Of a stretch of 64,000 bases of DNA, positions 26,865-36,308 are shown one piece after another. The stretch comes from Sphingobacterium micropteri (GTDB lineage Bacteria > Bacteroidota > Bacteroidia > Sphingobacteriales > Sphingobacteriaceae). Location of the stretch: the NCBI RefSeq assembly GCF_014692515.1, contig NZ_JACOIK010000006.1:124001-188000 (forward strand), read 5' to 3'. Both the position numbers and the translations under genes were made by a program. The notes beneath the pieces are model-generated. The model saw only the letters and a list, made by a program, of their open reading frames with translations. It was not told where the DNA came from and did no database searches. Position 1 is the stretch's first letter. Each line of letters opens with the position of its first letter.

Positions 26865-27410
26865 TTATGACAATGAATGCTCCATCGCAAAGGCCGTCAT
26901 CTCCTCCATCGATTCTTGTAAATCAAACTGCAGATCTTCGTGCAGTTTTTCGAATTTAGTAGTTGTTGTTTTAATTCGGGCACGGACGTAGTCATGCAAT
27001 TTGGAAGCACTATGCACAGCTGATTTTTCAAAAAGACGCGGAAACTGCCCGAAAGCTTTGTTTAGGATATAGATACGGCAATCGACTTCACTATACTTAT
27101 CTTTGGTAATTTTCTCGTGCTCATTGATCATCCCGCTGGCTTGTCGGATAAGGCTTTGAAGTTCCTTGTAGTTGCTATACACTGGGATATTCTTGATCGT
27201 ATGTCGGTTATCGGTGTAAAGATCTGCCAACCGCTCTTTAAGCTGCTCGATGCGATCTTCCAGATCCAGCTGGTCTTCCAGCAATTGGAAATGGAGCTGT
27301 TTCATCAACATCTTATCTTTGCCGACGAGACGGACGAGTAACTTGTCTTTTTCCTTTTGTGGAAGATTTAAAACCGCTTCCTTTAATTCGGGTTGCTTGT
27401 GTAACGACAT
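26865..27410 (-). CDS. Conserved hypothetical helical protein
   Basis: A soluble protein of 181 residues, rich in Glu, Lys and Leu with strong heptad-like stretches (LEDQLDLEDRIEQLKERLADL), so largely alpha-helical and probably coiled coil. No signal peptide, membrane segment or catalytic motif is visible and I do not recognise a family. It lies upstream of mfd on the same strand, 79 bases away; mfd has its own promoter box, so co-transcription is uncertain. Codon use and length support a real gene. Confidence 0.75.
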   Translation of the reverse strand: MSLHKQPELKEAVLNLPQKEKDKLLVRLVGKDKMLMKQLHFQLLEDQLDLEDRIEQLKERLADLYTDNRHTIKNIPVYSNYKELQSLIRQASGMINEHEKITKDKYSEVDCRIYILNKAFGQFPRLFEKSAVHSASKLHDYVRARIKTTTTKFEKLHEDLQFDLQESMEEMTAFAMEHSLS

Positions 27411-27515
27411 GAGGTGAAGTTAAAAAGAATTTTTAACATCTTGCCCTTCTTTACGCCTTAACCTCTCGAACATAACAAGAAGTAAAAAGTACCATTAAAA
27501 CCTGTAATTCTACCA

Positions 27516-27544
27516 TTGTTTGTGGATATATCAACATATCTTTG
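27516..27544 (+). promoter_or_regulatory. Promoter-like TTG-N18-TATCTTTG before the second AraC gene
   Basis: TTG at 27516-27518, an 18-base spacer, then TATCTTTG at 27537-27544. Both elements and the spacing fit the Bacteroidetes -33/-7 consensus. The -7 box ends only 3 bases before ATG 27548, which implies a leaderless message or a later start at 27611. Confidence 0.5.
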
Positions 27545-27547
27545 TGC

Positions 27548-28402
27548 ATGGTTTCGAAAGTACCTGTTATAGAGCAATGTGTCGTGTCGTCCAACGTCCG
27601 GAAGGATATTATGATCGAAGATCTGGCAGGTTATCTAGAACGAAATAAAAAACTTGTTTTTCCACATCGGCATAATTTTTACCATTTATTGCTGTTTACA
27701 AAGGGTGGCGGAAAACATACTATCGACTTTGAAACTTTTGAGGTCGTGCCATGGCAGATCTATTTTATGTCGCCAGGACAGATCCATACGTGGTCTTTTG
27801 AGGGAGAAATGGATGGTTATGTGGTTAATTTCGATAGGGATTTTTTCAAAACCTTTTTGCTCCAGCCCGATTATATCACGTTATTTTCGTTTTTCTCGGG
27901 ACTGGTGCGAGATGAGGTGTTTGTCGTCAAAACAGAAGAACGTAGCGCGGTATTAGCGTTGTTCGAACGCTTGCGCCGCCAGACAGTGAATGTCGACTTT
28001 GCACGAGTTTCCCTCTTGTATATTTTTCATCTGCTTGAGCAACAACGCGATAGGCCGGCAGTTTTGCCCGAGGATACCTATAACCATACCTTATTGCGTA
28101 ACTTCCTGAATTTGATCGAATCGAACTTCAGAACATTGCGCTTGCCGAAAGATTATGCAGCGCTACTCTATATCACACCCAATCATCTCAATGCATTGTG
28201 CAAGCAGGTGCTCGGCATATCGGCAGGCGAGATTATCCGGCAGCGGGTGCTACTAGAAGCAAAGCGCTTGTTGGCGATTAAAGATTATGGAATATCAGAA
28301 ATTGCGTATGAACTCAATTTTAATGACAACTCCTACTTTACGAAATTTTTTAAAAAGGGCGAAGGGATAACGCCGGAAGAATTTAGAAAACAACATACTT
28401 AA
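27548..28402 (+). CDS. AraC-family transcriptional regulator
   Basis: An N-terminal cupin (VFPHRHNFYHLLLFTKGGG, then VPWQIYFMSPGQIHTW) and a C-terminal AraC double HTH (YISPNHLNALCK-like, here YITPNHLNALCKQVLGISAG, and YGISEIAYELNFNDNSYFTK). The frame is open from TTG 27542, but the first ATG is 27548. A promoter box directly before it raises the alternative start ATG 27611, which follows GGATATT and would remove 21 residues that precede the cupin. The next gene is a DUF983 protein 17 bases downstream. Target genes are not evident. Confidence 0.88.
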   Translation: MVSKVPVIEQCVVSSNVRKDIMIEDLAGYLERNKKLVFPHRHNFYHLLLFTKGGGKHTIDFETFEVVPWQIYFMSPGQIHTWSFEGEMDGYVVNFDRDFFKTFLLQPDYITLFSFFSGLVRDEVFVVKTEERSAVLALFERLRRQTVNVDFARVSLLYIFHLLEQQRDRPAVLPEDTYNHTLLRNFLNLIESNFRTLRLPKDYAALLYITPNHLNALCKQVLGISAGEIIRQRVLLEAKRLLAIKDYGISEIAYELNFNDNSYFTKFFKKGEGITPEEFRKQHT

Positions 28403-28419
28403 TTGGTGTAATAAGCATA

Positions 28420-28836
28420 ATGGAAAATAACAATACGTATACGATCGGCTCATTTAAAGCGGCCAGGGAATGTAAATGCCCACGATGTAGAACTGGTCAG
28501 ATGTTTGGAGGGGGCATGTTTAGTCTGAAACAGAAAATGAATAAAAATTGTCCACATTGTGGATTCAAGTTTGAAATAGAACCCGGCTTTTTCTATGTAT
28601 CGATGTTCGTTAGCTACGCATTGAGCGTCGCACAGTTTGTTGCGGTTTGTATCGCGGCCTATGTATTATCTGGCGGTTCCGAATCTCCCTGGCTTTACCT
28701 GACTGTCTGTACAGTGACTGCAATTCTGTTATCCGGATTTAATTTCCGGTATTCCCGGGTGATTCAATTGTATTGGTTGACACCTAGTTTGAGTTTTAAT
28801 GAGAAATATTATGGAGACGCCTATAAAAAATCATAG
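28420..28836 (+). CDS. DUF983 membrane protein with zinc ribbon
   Basis: A four-Cys zinc-ribbon-like N-terminus (CKCPRCRTGQMF and CPHCGFKFEIEPGFFY) precedes two membrane helices (about residues 62-85 and 92-108). This is the complete DUF983 pattern, common in Bacteroidota and Alphaproteobacteria. The function is not known; the metal site is inferred from paired CxxC motifs. It follows the AraC gene closely and ends in a hairpin terminator. Confidence 0.88.
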   Translation: MENNNTYTIGSFKAARECKCPRCRTGQMFGGGMFSLKQKMNKNCPHCGFKFEIEPGFFYVSMFVSYALSVAQFVAVCIAAYVLSGGSESPWLYLTVCTVTAILLSGFNFRYSRVIQLYWLTPSLSFNEKYYGDAYKKS

Positions 28837-28841
28837 GCGTC
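28816..28841. terminator. Hairpin terminator at the DUF983/galE junction
   Basis: GACGCCTAT and ATAGGCGTC form a perfect 9-bp stem around an A-rich 8-base loop, overlapping the DUF983 stop and followed by a T-tract (CCTTTTTTA). It sits between convergent genes. Confidence 0.65.
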
Positions 28842-28853
28842 AACAAACCTTTT

Positions 28854-29882
28854 TTATCCAATCGGATTTTCTTGCAAGTACTTTTCCCAAGCCCAGGCGG
28901 AGGCCATCATCTCGTCAATGCCTAATTCCGCTGACCATCCCAATTGTTGGGTAGATTTTGCCACATCTCCCCATACCTTAACGATATCTCCGTCGCGACG
29001 AGGCCCGACGACGTAGTTTAACTTCTGTCCTGAGGCTTTTTCAAAGGCTGTAATGGCTTCCAATACAGAATAGCCGTTGCCGGTGCCCACGTTGAACACA
29101 TCGTATTTGCCATTGGGGTTTCCTTTTTCCAGCAAGCGGATAGCAGCGACATGTGCTTTAGCCAAATCGACCACATGGATATAGTCGCGGATACAAGAAC
29201 CATCAGGTGTTTCGTAATCGCCGCCGAATACCGTTAGTTTCTCCCGTTTGCCAATGGCTGTCTGGGTGATGAAAGGCAAAAGATTCTGTGGAACACCAAG
29301 CGGAAGTTCGCCAATTAGTGCGGAAGCATGTGCTCCAACCGGATTGAAATAGCGTAATGCTATGGTGTTGTAATTCCCGTAAGCGGCAGAAACTTCTTCC
29401 AATATCTCTTCGGCAATCTGTTTGGTGTTTCCATATGGAGAGGCTGCTTTCTTGACGGGGGCAGACTCTGTTACCGGTAAAGTGTCCGGCTCACCATACA
29501 CCGTACAACTGGAGGAAAATACAAAATTGATCGGCTTACCTTGATAGGCGTTCAAGAGATTAATTAACGAGAAGAAATTGTTGTGGTAATACTTTAAAGG
29601 TTTCTCTACGGACTCTCCAACAGCCTTCGAAGCCGCAAAATGAATGATACCCGTAATATCCGGATTCTCCTGAACAAAAGCCCGGGTTTTCGCTTCGTCG
29701 CATAAGTCAAATTGATGAAACTCCGGTCGGACACCAATAATTTTCGCTATCTGATCTAAAATTTGGATGTTTGAGTTGGATAAGTTGTCGATGATGACCG
29801 GTGTATAGCCTGCGTTGTGTAATTCTACTACCGTGTGGGAACCGATATACCCTGTCCCGCCGGTAACTAAGATTTTGCTCAT
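28854..29882 (-). CDS. galE: UDP-glucose 4-epimerase
   Basis: Interconverts UDP-glucose and UDP-galactose in the Leloir pathway. The NAD-binding Rossmann start is ILVTGGTGYIGSH. The catalytic Ser region is VFSSSCTVYGEP and the YxxxK motif is SPYGNTKQ. PVGAHASALIGE is the GalE substrate-loop motif. At 342 residues it is full length. It could serve galactose released by the upstream GH35/GH2 enzymes or surface glycan synthesis, but it is not in the PUL operon. It is divergent from waaA. Confidence 0.95.
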   Translation of the reverse strand: MSKILVTGGTGYIGSHTVVELHNAGYTPVIIDNLSNSNIQILDQIAKIIGVRPEFHQFDLCDEAKTRAFVQENPDITGIIHFAASKAVGESVEKPLKYYHNNFFSLINLLNAYQGKPINFVFSSSCTVYGEPDTLPVTESAPVKKAASPYGNTKQIAEEILEEVSAAYGNYNTIALRYFNPVGAHASALIGELPLGVPQNLLPFITQTAIGKREKLTVFGGDYETPDGSCIRDYIHVVDLAKAHVAAIRLLEKGNPNGKYDVFNVGTGNGYSVLEAITAFEKASGQKLNYVVGPRRDGDIVKVWGDVAKSTQQLGWSAELGIDEMMASAWAWEKYLQENPIG

Positions 29883-29923
29883 TGTTCTTGATTATAATAT
29901 GTTATTTCTTTGTAGTTTAGTTA

Positions 29924-29931
29924 TATCTTTG
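29924..29931 (+). promoter_or_regulatory. Candidate -7 box for waaA
   Basis: TATCTTTG, an exact TAnnTTTG match, 71 bases before the waaA ATG. A TTTG at 29909 is too close to be a standard -33 element. Confidence 0.3.
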
Positions 29932-30002
29932 ACGAATATAAGCATAATATTTTCCTCTGTAAAGTAGTTCTTGAGGACAGAGGAGAGCAAAATAAATAAA
30001 AC

Positions 30003-31250
30003 ATGCGTCTTCTCTATGACATAGGAATAGGTCTTTACACCCTGCTGCTGCACTTAATTTCCCCTTTTCACCGAAAGGCGAGGCTGTGGGTGGAAGGGCG
30101 TAAACGATTGTTCCGGTATATCGAACAAACGGTTGAAAAGGATACTAGGCCGATTTGGTTCCATTTCGCTTCGTTAGGTGAATTTGAACAGGGAAGATCA
30201 GTCATGGAAGCGATCAAAAAAAAATATCCAAGTGAAAAAATAGTGATTACTTTTTTTTCACCATCGGGGTATGAAATCCGAAAAAATACGCCTTTGGCGG
30301 ATTATGTGTTTTACTTGCCTACGGATACGGCAACCCATGCCCGGAAGTTTTTGGATAAGGTACAACCCAAATTTGCCGTGTTTACAAAGTACGAATATTG
30401 GTACCATTATTTTCGGGAACTTAAAAAGTGTCAGCTCCCGTTATTCGTTATCTCCGCTATTTTTCGGGAGGACCAGGTGTTTTTTAAATGGTATGGTGGG
30501 TTCTTTCGGAAGATATTGAAGCAGGTTCATTTTTTCTTTGCCCAGAATACAGATTCGGTACTTTGGTTGCGGGCTATCCATATCCGGCAGGCCGGACTCG
30601 CAGGGGATACCCGCTTTGATAGGGTCGTCGAACTGCCTAAGCAGCGTCGTGCCATACCGGAAGTGGAGCGATTCCTAGCAGGGCATACACAGGTGTTGGT
30701 AGCGGGAAGTACCTGGATACCGGATGAACGTTTACTGTCGGAATTGCTGACGGTCCAAAAAGGTTGGAAAATGCTCTTGGCCCCACATGAAATTCACGAT
30801 GCGCATTTGCAGGAGATTAAGCAACTGTTTCCCCTTGCGATATTTTTCTCCCGTTTTGCCGAATATACGGCAGTTGAAATAGACAAGGCAAGTGTTTTAG
30901 TTATCGATAATATCGGGATGTTATCTGCGCTGTATGGGTATGGACAATTAGCCTATATCGGCGGTGGCTTTGGTGTGGGGATCCACAATACCTTGGAAGC
31001 CGCTACATACGGTATCCCCGTTATTTTTGGGCCTAATTATGCACGCTTTCAGGAGGCGGTGGATCTGATAACCATCGGAAGTGGCTTTCCTGTAGAGAAT
31101 GCGGAAGAATTACAACGTGTGACACACGTGCTATCGGAGGAGGCCAAGAGAACAACGGCAGGAGAAGCTGCACAAAAATATGTACAGGAAAAAGCCGGCG
31201 CTACACAGATCATTATGAAGTATCTCGAAACGGAGGGGTTAGTAGGTTAG
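30003..31250 (+). CDS. waaA: 3-deoxy-D-manno-octulosonic-acid (Kdo) transferase
   Basis: Transfers Kdo from CMP-Kdo to lipid A precursor at the inner membrane (GT30). An N-terminal hydrophobic anchor (IGIGLYTLLLHLISPF) is followed by PIWFHFASLGEFEQGRS, the family acceptor motif with its catalytic Glu, then VFTKYEYWYHYF, AGDTRFDRV, and the nucleotide-sugar region IGGGFGVGIHNTLEAA and PVIFGPNY. The length of 415 residues is normal. It confirms a lipopolysaccharide-bearing Gram-negative envelope. Confidence 0.94.
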   Translation: MRLLYDIGIGLYTLLLHLISPFHRKARLWVEGRKRLFRYIEQTVEKDTRPIWFHFASLGEFEQGRSVMEAIKKKYPSEKIVITFFSPSGYEIRKNTPLADYVFYLPTDTATHARKFLDKVQPKFAVFTKYEYWYHYFRELKKCQLPLFVISAIFREDQVFFKWYGGFFRKILKQVHFFFAQNTDSVLWLRAIHIRQAGLAGDTRFDRVVELPKQRRAIPEVERFLAGHTQVLVAGSTWIPDERLLSELLTVQKGWKMLLAPHEIHDAHLQEIKQLFPLAIFFSRFAEYTAVEIDKASVLVIDNIGMLSALYGYGQLAYIGGGFGVGIHNTLEAATYGIPVIFGPNYARFQEAVDLITIGSGFPVENAEELQRVTHVLSEEAKRTTAGEAAQKYVQEKAGATQIIMKYLETEGLVG

Positions 31251-31268
31251 GAGTTAGAGACCCATGTC

Positions 31269-32402
31269 TTACTGGTCGTCTACGACAAATAATTCCGACG
31301 CAATATAATCCGCTAGTAATTTCCCTTTCATCGTCAGGATAAGATAACGATCCTGAACCAGTTCCATCTCTTGTCGGCTTAAAAAGGGCTGTATATTCGA
31401 CAAAAGATATTGCTTATGATCGGTGTCGAAATCATGCGTTATTTTCTCCAGATCAACCCCCCACATCGTTCGTAACGCGGTCATGATATACTCGTTAAAC
31501 TGCTCTTCATTCGATAATTCTTCGGTTTCAATATAGGGGTTTTCTGTCGTTATACCTTCGATATAACGTGCATTATTTGCCACGTTCCAGCTTCTCGATT
31601 TTCCATTGAATGAATGGGCAGACGGACCGATGCCGAGGTAATGCTTGCCTTGCCAGTACGCGGTATTATGTTTCGCGTATTGACCGTTTTTGGCAAAATT
31701 CGATATTTCATAATGTGCAAACCCATTTTCAGTTAGGGTATCGATAAGCATCTGCATTTGTTTAGCACTTTGTGCTTCTTGTATAGGTGGTGTTTTCCCA
31801 TTTCGGATGAAGTGTGCAAGTGCTGTTTTCTTTTCGACGGTCATCGCGTAGGAAGAGATGTGGGGAATATCAAATGCGATCAGCTTCTCCATATTGGACT
31901 TCCATTTGGCATCGGTCAACAACGGATAACCATAGATAAGGTCTGCGGTGATGTTTTCAAAACCTGCATCTTGTACGCGTTTAATGGAGGCTTCCGCTTC
32001 GGATGCACGGTGGGCACGATTCATCCAACGTAGATCTTCTTCGTAGAAGGACTGTATGCCGATGCTAAATCGGTTGATGGGGGTATGTCGTAACGCTTGT
32101 ACTTTGGCGTTATCCAGATCATCGGGGTTTGCTTCCAGTGTGATCTCTGCATCGCTGGCGATCTCGAAATGTGCGGCAACCTGCCCGATAAGTTGTTCGA
32201 TTTCTCCAGCCGTCAGCAGCGAGGGGGTTCCTCCACCGAAATAAATGGACTGTATGGTATTGTCCGCCAGATCCCGTGCGCGCAATGTCATCTCCTTTTG
32301 CAGAGCTTTCAACAGCTCGTCCTTATATTTTAGCGAGGTGCTGAAATGAAAGTCGCAATAATGACAGGCTTGTTTGCAGAACGGGATGTGGAAGTAGATC
32401 AT
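31269..32402 (-). CDS. hemW: Radical-SAM heme chaperone HemW (coproporphyrinogen III oxidase-like)
   Basis: The radical-SAM cluster motif CKQACHYCDF (CxxxCxxC) stands at residue 9-16 directly after YFHIPF, as in HemW. YFGGGTPSLL and SIGIQSFYEEDLRWMNRAH follow. The C-terminal HemW winged-helix-like region ends the protein. HemW is thought to insert heme into respiratory enzymes; older annotations call it HemN. It lies 2 bases downstream of the M1 peptidase gene on the same strand, so the two are probably co-transcribed. Confidence 0.92.
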   Translation of the reverse strand: MIYFHIPFCKQACHYCDFHFSTSLKYKDELLKALQKEMTLRARDLADNTIQSIYFGGGTPSLLTAGEIEQLIGQVAAHFEIASDAEITLEANPDDLDNAKVQALRHTPINRFSIGIQSFYEEDLRWMNRAHRASEAEASIKRVQDAGFENITADLIYGYPLLTDAKWKSNMEKLIAFDIPHISSYAMTVEKKTALAHFIRNGKTPPIQEAQSAKQMQMLIDTLTENGFAHYEISNFAKNGQYAKHNTAYWQGKHYLGIGPSAHSFNGKSRSWNVANNARYIEGITTENPYIETEELSNEEQFNEYIMTALRTMWGVDLEKITHDFDTDHKQYLLSNIQPFLSRQEMELVQDRYLILTMKGKLLADYIASELFVVDDQ

Positions 32403-32404
32403 GT

Positions 32405-34267
32405 TTACTTCCTCCAGCTATTATCCGCGGATTCAATATCCGCTAATCGTAACGAAGGATCTATTTGTACCTTAACCGGCTTCTTGCCTGTTTGCAACGT
32501 ATAACTCGGTTTGGTCCAGAACCAATCTTCCAATACGGTGCGTTGCGCCCCGTCGTAAATAGAAAAGGATTCTGCAGGTTTCTCACCGCGCATTTCGCGT
32601 AGCGGAATGTAAAAAAGCTCTTTTGTACCGTCTTCATATTCCACCAACAGATCGATGGGCATGGCGATATTTGATTTATTTCGTAAGGTAATTTCCTGGT
32701 CAGTCACGTTTTCAATAGCATAATCGATCGTGCGTGTGGTATTCACAAATAGATTGAAATACCATTTTAAATTAATACCGGAAATATCTTCAGCCACCCG
32801 TTTAAAGTCGTTGGGCGTGGGGTGTTTGAATTTCCATAGTTCATAAAACTTCAAAAACGTTTTATCCAGGTTTTGCTGGCCGATAATATAACCGAGCTGT
32901 TGTGCGAAGACTTGTCCTTTATTGTATGCCTGCTGGCTATAGCCATAGTTCGTGTCATAATAATCTGCCAGTAAACTCATGGGCTCCTCCTTACCAGATA
33001 AAGCCAGTTTGTAGTAAGCTCGATAAGCGTTGATTACCGGGTTGGTATCCAGGTTGCCTCTTTTCTCGAACAAACTTTGGAAACCTAATTCCTCTATATA
33101 ACTGGTAAAACCTTCGTCAAACCATTCATCTACCGTTTCATTGATGCCAAACAAATGTTGATACCAGGAGTGGGCAGCTTCATGGAAAATAACACCTACC
33201 AAACTTTGAATATCACGCCCCCCTGTTACGAGCGTAGCTGTGCCGTATTCCATACCGCCATCGCCCCCTTGGACAATGGTGTATGTCGGCCACGGATACG
33301 GACCAAAACGTTCTGCACAAAAATCAAAAAACGCAGCAGCGAGTTCCTGAGCCGTTTTCCAGTTTTCTTTCACTTGTTTATTGGTTGGGAGGTAAACTGT
33401 GTAAACCGTGATGTCGCCAGCACTTTTGGTTGAGTCTACAACAAACTTGGGATCTGCGGCCCAAGCAAAATCATGGATGTTCTCGGCTTTGAAGTGCCAG
33501 GTTGCTTTTCCATTAGAAGAAACGACCTTTGCTTTTTTATCATACCCTTTTACCGCTGTAGGATTTTGCAGCACGCCCGAGCTTCCTACGACATAGTCTT
33601 TAGGAAGATGTAGGGTGACATCAAAATTGCCAAAAGGAGCTACAAATTCCCGGGCAACATACTCATCTAGATGCCAGCCAAATTCATCGAAGTGTGCCAT
33701 CTTGGGATACCATTGTGTCATGGATAGTGCTACACCTTCTTTGGAATTTCGTCCACCACGACGTATCTGTTCCGGGATTTGTGCTTCCCAATCCATGTCG
33801 AATGTGACTGTTTCTCCCTGTTGAATGGACATAGGTAGGGTAACTTCCAACAGCGTGCCATCCACTTGGAAAGCAGTCGGTTGGCCGTTCATCGTGAGAG
33901 ATTGTATACGTTGGTAGCCGGTCTGTTCTGGAGACAAGGTGGCGATCCGGCTCTGAATCATAGGGTTTTCTAGCGTGCCTATATTGTTTGTCATCCGTGG
34001 ATCCGGGTCGGCAATGTGGGATAATCGATAATCCATCATACTCCCCGGTTGGAATGCGTTAAAATAGAGATGGAAGTATACCTTTCCAAGTGCTTGATTG
34101 GAGTTATTGGTGTATTTTAAGATCATTTTTCCTTGATACTGGTAGTTTTTTTCATCAACATCGATATCCATTTTGTAATCGACAGCTTGTTGCCAGTATC
34201 CCGCCCGTTGTGCAAATAGGAACGTATGGAAAAGCACGAAAAAAGAAAGCAAAAGATTTTTTTTCAT
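32405..34267 (-). CDS. Secreted M1-family zinc metallopeptidase
   Basis: An aminopeptidase-type enzyme exported by an N-terminal signal (LLLSFFVLFHTFLFAQ). The zinc site is His362-Glu363-Ala-Ala-His366 with the third ligand Glu385 in WFDEGFTSY, exactly 18 residues later, as in M1. The family exopeptidase motif region GGDGGMEYGTATLV resembles GAMEN. The 620 residues cover the N-terminal beta domain, the catalytic domain and a short C-terminus. It likely acts in the periplasm or at the surface; the substrate is unknown. Confidence 0.92.
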   Translation of the reverse strand: MKKNLLLSFFVLFHTFLFAQRAGYWQQAVDYKMDIDVDEKNYQYQGKMILKYTNNSNQALGKVYFHLYFNAFQPGSMMDYRLSHIADPDPRMTNNIGTLENPMIQSRIATLSPEQTGYQRIQSLTMNGQPTAFQVDGTLLEVTLPMSIQQGETVTFDMDWEAQIPEQIRRGGRNSKEGVALSMTQWYPKMAHFDEFGWHLDEYVAREFVAPFGNFDVTLHLPKDYVVGSSGVLQNPTAVKGYDKKAKVVSSNGKATWHFKAENIHDFAWAADPKFVVDSTKSAGDITVYTVYLPTNKQVKENWKTAQELAAAFFDFCAERFGPYPWPTYTIVQGGDGGMEYGTATLVTGGRDIQSLVGVIFHEAAHSWYQHLFGINETVDEWFDEGFTSYIEELGFQSLFEKRGNLDTNPVINAYRAYYKLALSGKEEPMSLLADYYDTNYGYSQQAYNKGQVFAQQLGYIIGQQNLDKTFLKFYELWKFKHPTPNDFKRVAEDISGINLKWYFNLFVNTTRTIDYAIENVTDQEITLRNKSNIAMPIDLLVEYEDGTKELFYIPLREMRGEKPAESFSIYDGAQRTVLEDWFWTKPSYTLQTGKKPVKVQIDPSLRLADIESADNSWRK

Positions 34268-34314
34268 CTGTTTAATATATTTTTATTCATCAACCATCAA
34301 CAATTAACCACGAT

Positions 34315-34755
34315 CTACATATAATAGTATTCGACGCCCTCTTCTCTTATGGCGTGGACCAGTGCGTTGAGGTCATCGGCTTTCTCAAATAATTTATTGC
34401 GCCAGTATCTTTGGGGTGTTTTGCCCTTTTTAAAAAAAAACATAATAAGGTTACCGCCGGATCGAGGTACATTCCGTAGATACTTAATATTGTCCAATGG
34501 GAAAGAATCCTCTTGTTGGTTCTTAAATCGTATCACGATATTTCCGTCTTGTATTGTCCATACCGAATTGTTTTTGCTCCATTTCGTGCTACAGAAAATT
34601 AATAGCGGCAGACTAACTAACACGACAAGAATCTTAACGATTTCAGATATAGGAAGTCGGGAAGCGATGGCAGTAACCACGCAAACACCAGCCAGAAGGA
34701 GCAACATATATCGTCCGCGATGTAGTGTCGCTATATGAAAAGACTTGTTGGTCAT
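34315..34755 (-). CDS. Hypothetical membrane protein with PH-like cytosolic domain
   Basis: Two adjacent membrane helices (about residues 16-32 and 38-55) precede a soluble beta-rich part (VWTIQDGNIVIRFKNQQ, DSFPLDNIKYLRNVP) that has the look of bacterial PH-like domains. No enzyme motif. At 146 residues with no signal peptide it is an inner-membrane protein. It is transcribed between the WG-repeat gene and the M1 peptidase gene on the same strand. I do not recognise a named family. Confidence 0.65.
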   Translation of the reverse strand: MTNKSFHIATLHRGRYMLLLLAGVCVVTAIASRLPISEIVKILVVLVSLPLLIFCSTKWSKNNSVWTIQDGNIVIRFKNQQEDSFPLDNIKYLRNVPRSGGNLIMFFFKKGKTPQRYWRNKLFEKADDLNALVHAIREEGVEYYYM

Positions 34756-34769
34756 GCATCAAAAATAAG

Positions 34770-34795
34770 AAAGAGTGGTCATATAGCCACTCTTT
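34770..34795 (-). terminator. Hairpin terminator after the WG-repeat gene
   Basis: AAAGAGTGG and CCACTCTTT form a 9-bp stem with an 8-base loop; on the minus strand it is followed by TTCTTATTTTTG. The same T-rich tail contains TATTTTTG (34760-34767), which could double as the -7 box of the next gene. Confidence 0.65.
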
Positions 34796-34823
34796 TGATT
34801 AAATATCACGTGTTATTTACGGA

Positions 34824-36287
34824 TTATTCGCTTTCCTCGACCTGCACGTACTCCCCTTTTGTGTTGATATACAGTACATCCTCATCTTCGGTTTCATTCA
34901 CGGCTGCTATACCATCGTAAAATGGTGTCGCATATTCATACTTAAAAGGAATAGCTGTTCTTCCATCTTTCGTGATGTAGCCATATTTGTTATCTTGAAG
35001 GGCTACGACAAGGTCACCCTCATTTGCCAACAATAGGTAATCGTATCCTGCTGTGGTTTTTTGCCGGGATTGCATATCCACAACATAGTACCGCTCATTT
35101 TCGATGATGATGATGTGGTTTTCGTCATGTTCCATGATGGTTTCGAAAACTGCAGGTAAAACGACTTTGCCATCTAAATCTAGTAGTCCCGTTTTACCCT
35201 CTTGGGAAAATAAGGCGTTGCCCTTTGAAAAGAAGGAGATATGATCGTATTGAGCTGGAATAAGCACGTGTTGATTGTAATCCATAACACCGCTTTTTCC
35301 ATCTGTGGAAAAGAAAATGATCTCCATCTCGGGATCTAGCGCCAGGTATTCCCATTCACAGGGGATAACTTCCTGTCCTTCGGTATCAATGATGCCGTAT
35401 TGGAACTCCGGATTTGTGACAACGGCATGTGTGCCTATAAATTCATTGATAGAACCGTATTTTGGTGCCACGATGACCTGCTGGTTGTCGTCCCGGATAC
35501 CGATAAAGTGGCTTGTTGAATCTTGGAACGCATATAAATCGTGACCTAGTGGCACGTCGAAGAAGCTAAGGGCATAAATATCTTCTTGTAAGGTGTAGTC
35601 TTCAGGGATCTCAAAGAGCGTTGTATCAAAATCAATTTCATTTACGGCGCTGGCTTCAATACCCACTCCGAAAGCACCGATATACAGCGCTGCGCCGGGA
35701 ATATTTTTGAGATATGCATATTCTCCCCAGTATAAAGACGGCACGCTTTCGTTATACCATATTTCTACTCTTGCATCTTGTGTGAGAGAAGTGTCAAATT
35801 CATCTGTGTCAAATTCTAAAACGGCTAACTTACACGGTAAGCCGGCTATGATCTTGCCGGTGTCAGCGATGAAGCGTATAGGGAGATCGGCCGTACTGGT
35901 AACAACAAAATCATCTTCGGTTTCGTGGATATGCACTTTATCGGTTGCATCGGCGGTTTTGGTATACGCTTGCATAGAAGGATAGAGTATATAGGAATCA
36001 TCTGTGTTGCGGTTGGTGATTTGGATTTGGTTATTCTGCATAATACCCTGTGTCTCCACCCGAATAAAAGTTGGATTTACCCAAGCTTGCACTTGTGGCG
36101 TATCATCCTCACCGAATGCCGCTGCCAATGCGGCTAACAAGGCAAGAGAACCGTCTTCTGCTGTATCAGCTTGCGTAAATGTTTCTGGGGAAAGAGCGAG
36201 TTTGTAGTCAATTTTAAAAAGTTTCTGCTGTGAATAAACAGTAGAAAGAGAGAAACTCAACAGTAGAGCCAATATACTTCTATACAT
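34824..36287 (-). CDS. Secreted WG-repeat protein
   Basis: Start chosen at ATG 36287 (MYRSILALLLSFSLSTVYSQ is a clean signal peptide); an upstream in-frame ATG at 36311 would lie before the likely transcription start. The N-terminal 250 residues are a beta-rich domain with aspartate-rich segments. The C-terminal half has WG-type repeats of about 40-50 residues (YGIIDTEGQEVIPCEWEYL, SGVMDYNQHVLIPAQYDHI, TGLLDLDGKVVLPAVFETI, YGYITKDGRTAIPFKYEYA). Such repeats mediate binding in exported proteins, but no role is known here. It is preceded by a very good promoter. Confidence 0.85.
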   Translation of the reverse strand: MYRSILALLLSFSLSTVYSQQKLFKIDYKLALSPETFTQADTAEDGSLALLAALAAAFGEDDTPQVQAWVNPTFIRVETQGIMQNNQIQITNRNTDDSYILYPSMQAYTKTADATDKVHIHETEDDFVVTSTADLPIRFIADTGKIIAGLPCKLAVLEFDTDEFDTSLTQDARVEIWYNESVPSLYWGEYAYLKNIPGAALYIGAFGVGIEASAVNEIDFDTTLFEIPEDYTLQEDIYALSFFDVPLGHDLYAFQDSTSHFIGIRDDNQQVIVAPKYGSINEFIGTHAVVTNPEFQYGIIDTEGQEVIPCEWEYLALDPEMEIIFFSTDGKSGVMDYNQHVLIPAQYDHISFFSKGNALFSQEGKTGLLDLDGKVVLPAVFETIMEHDENHIIIIENERYYVVDMQSRQKTTAGYDYLLLANEGDLVVALQDNKYGYITKDGRTAIPFKYEYATPFYDGIAAVNETEDEDVLYINTKGEYVQVEESE

Positions 36288-36308
36288 AGATGTTGTGTAA
36301 TTAGGCTG

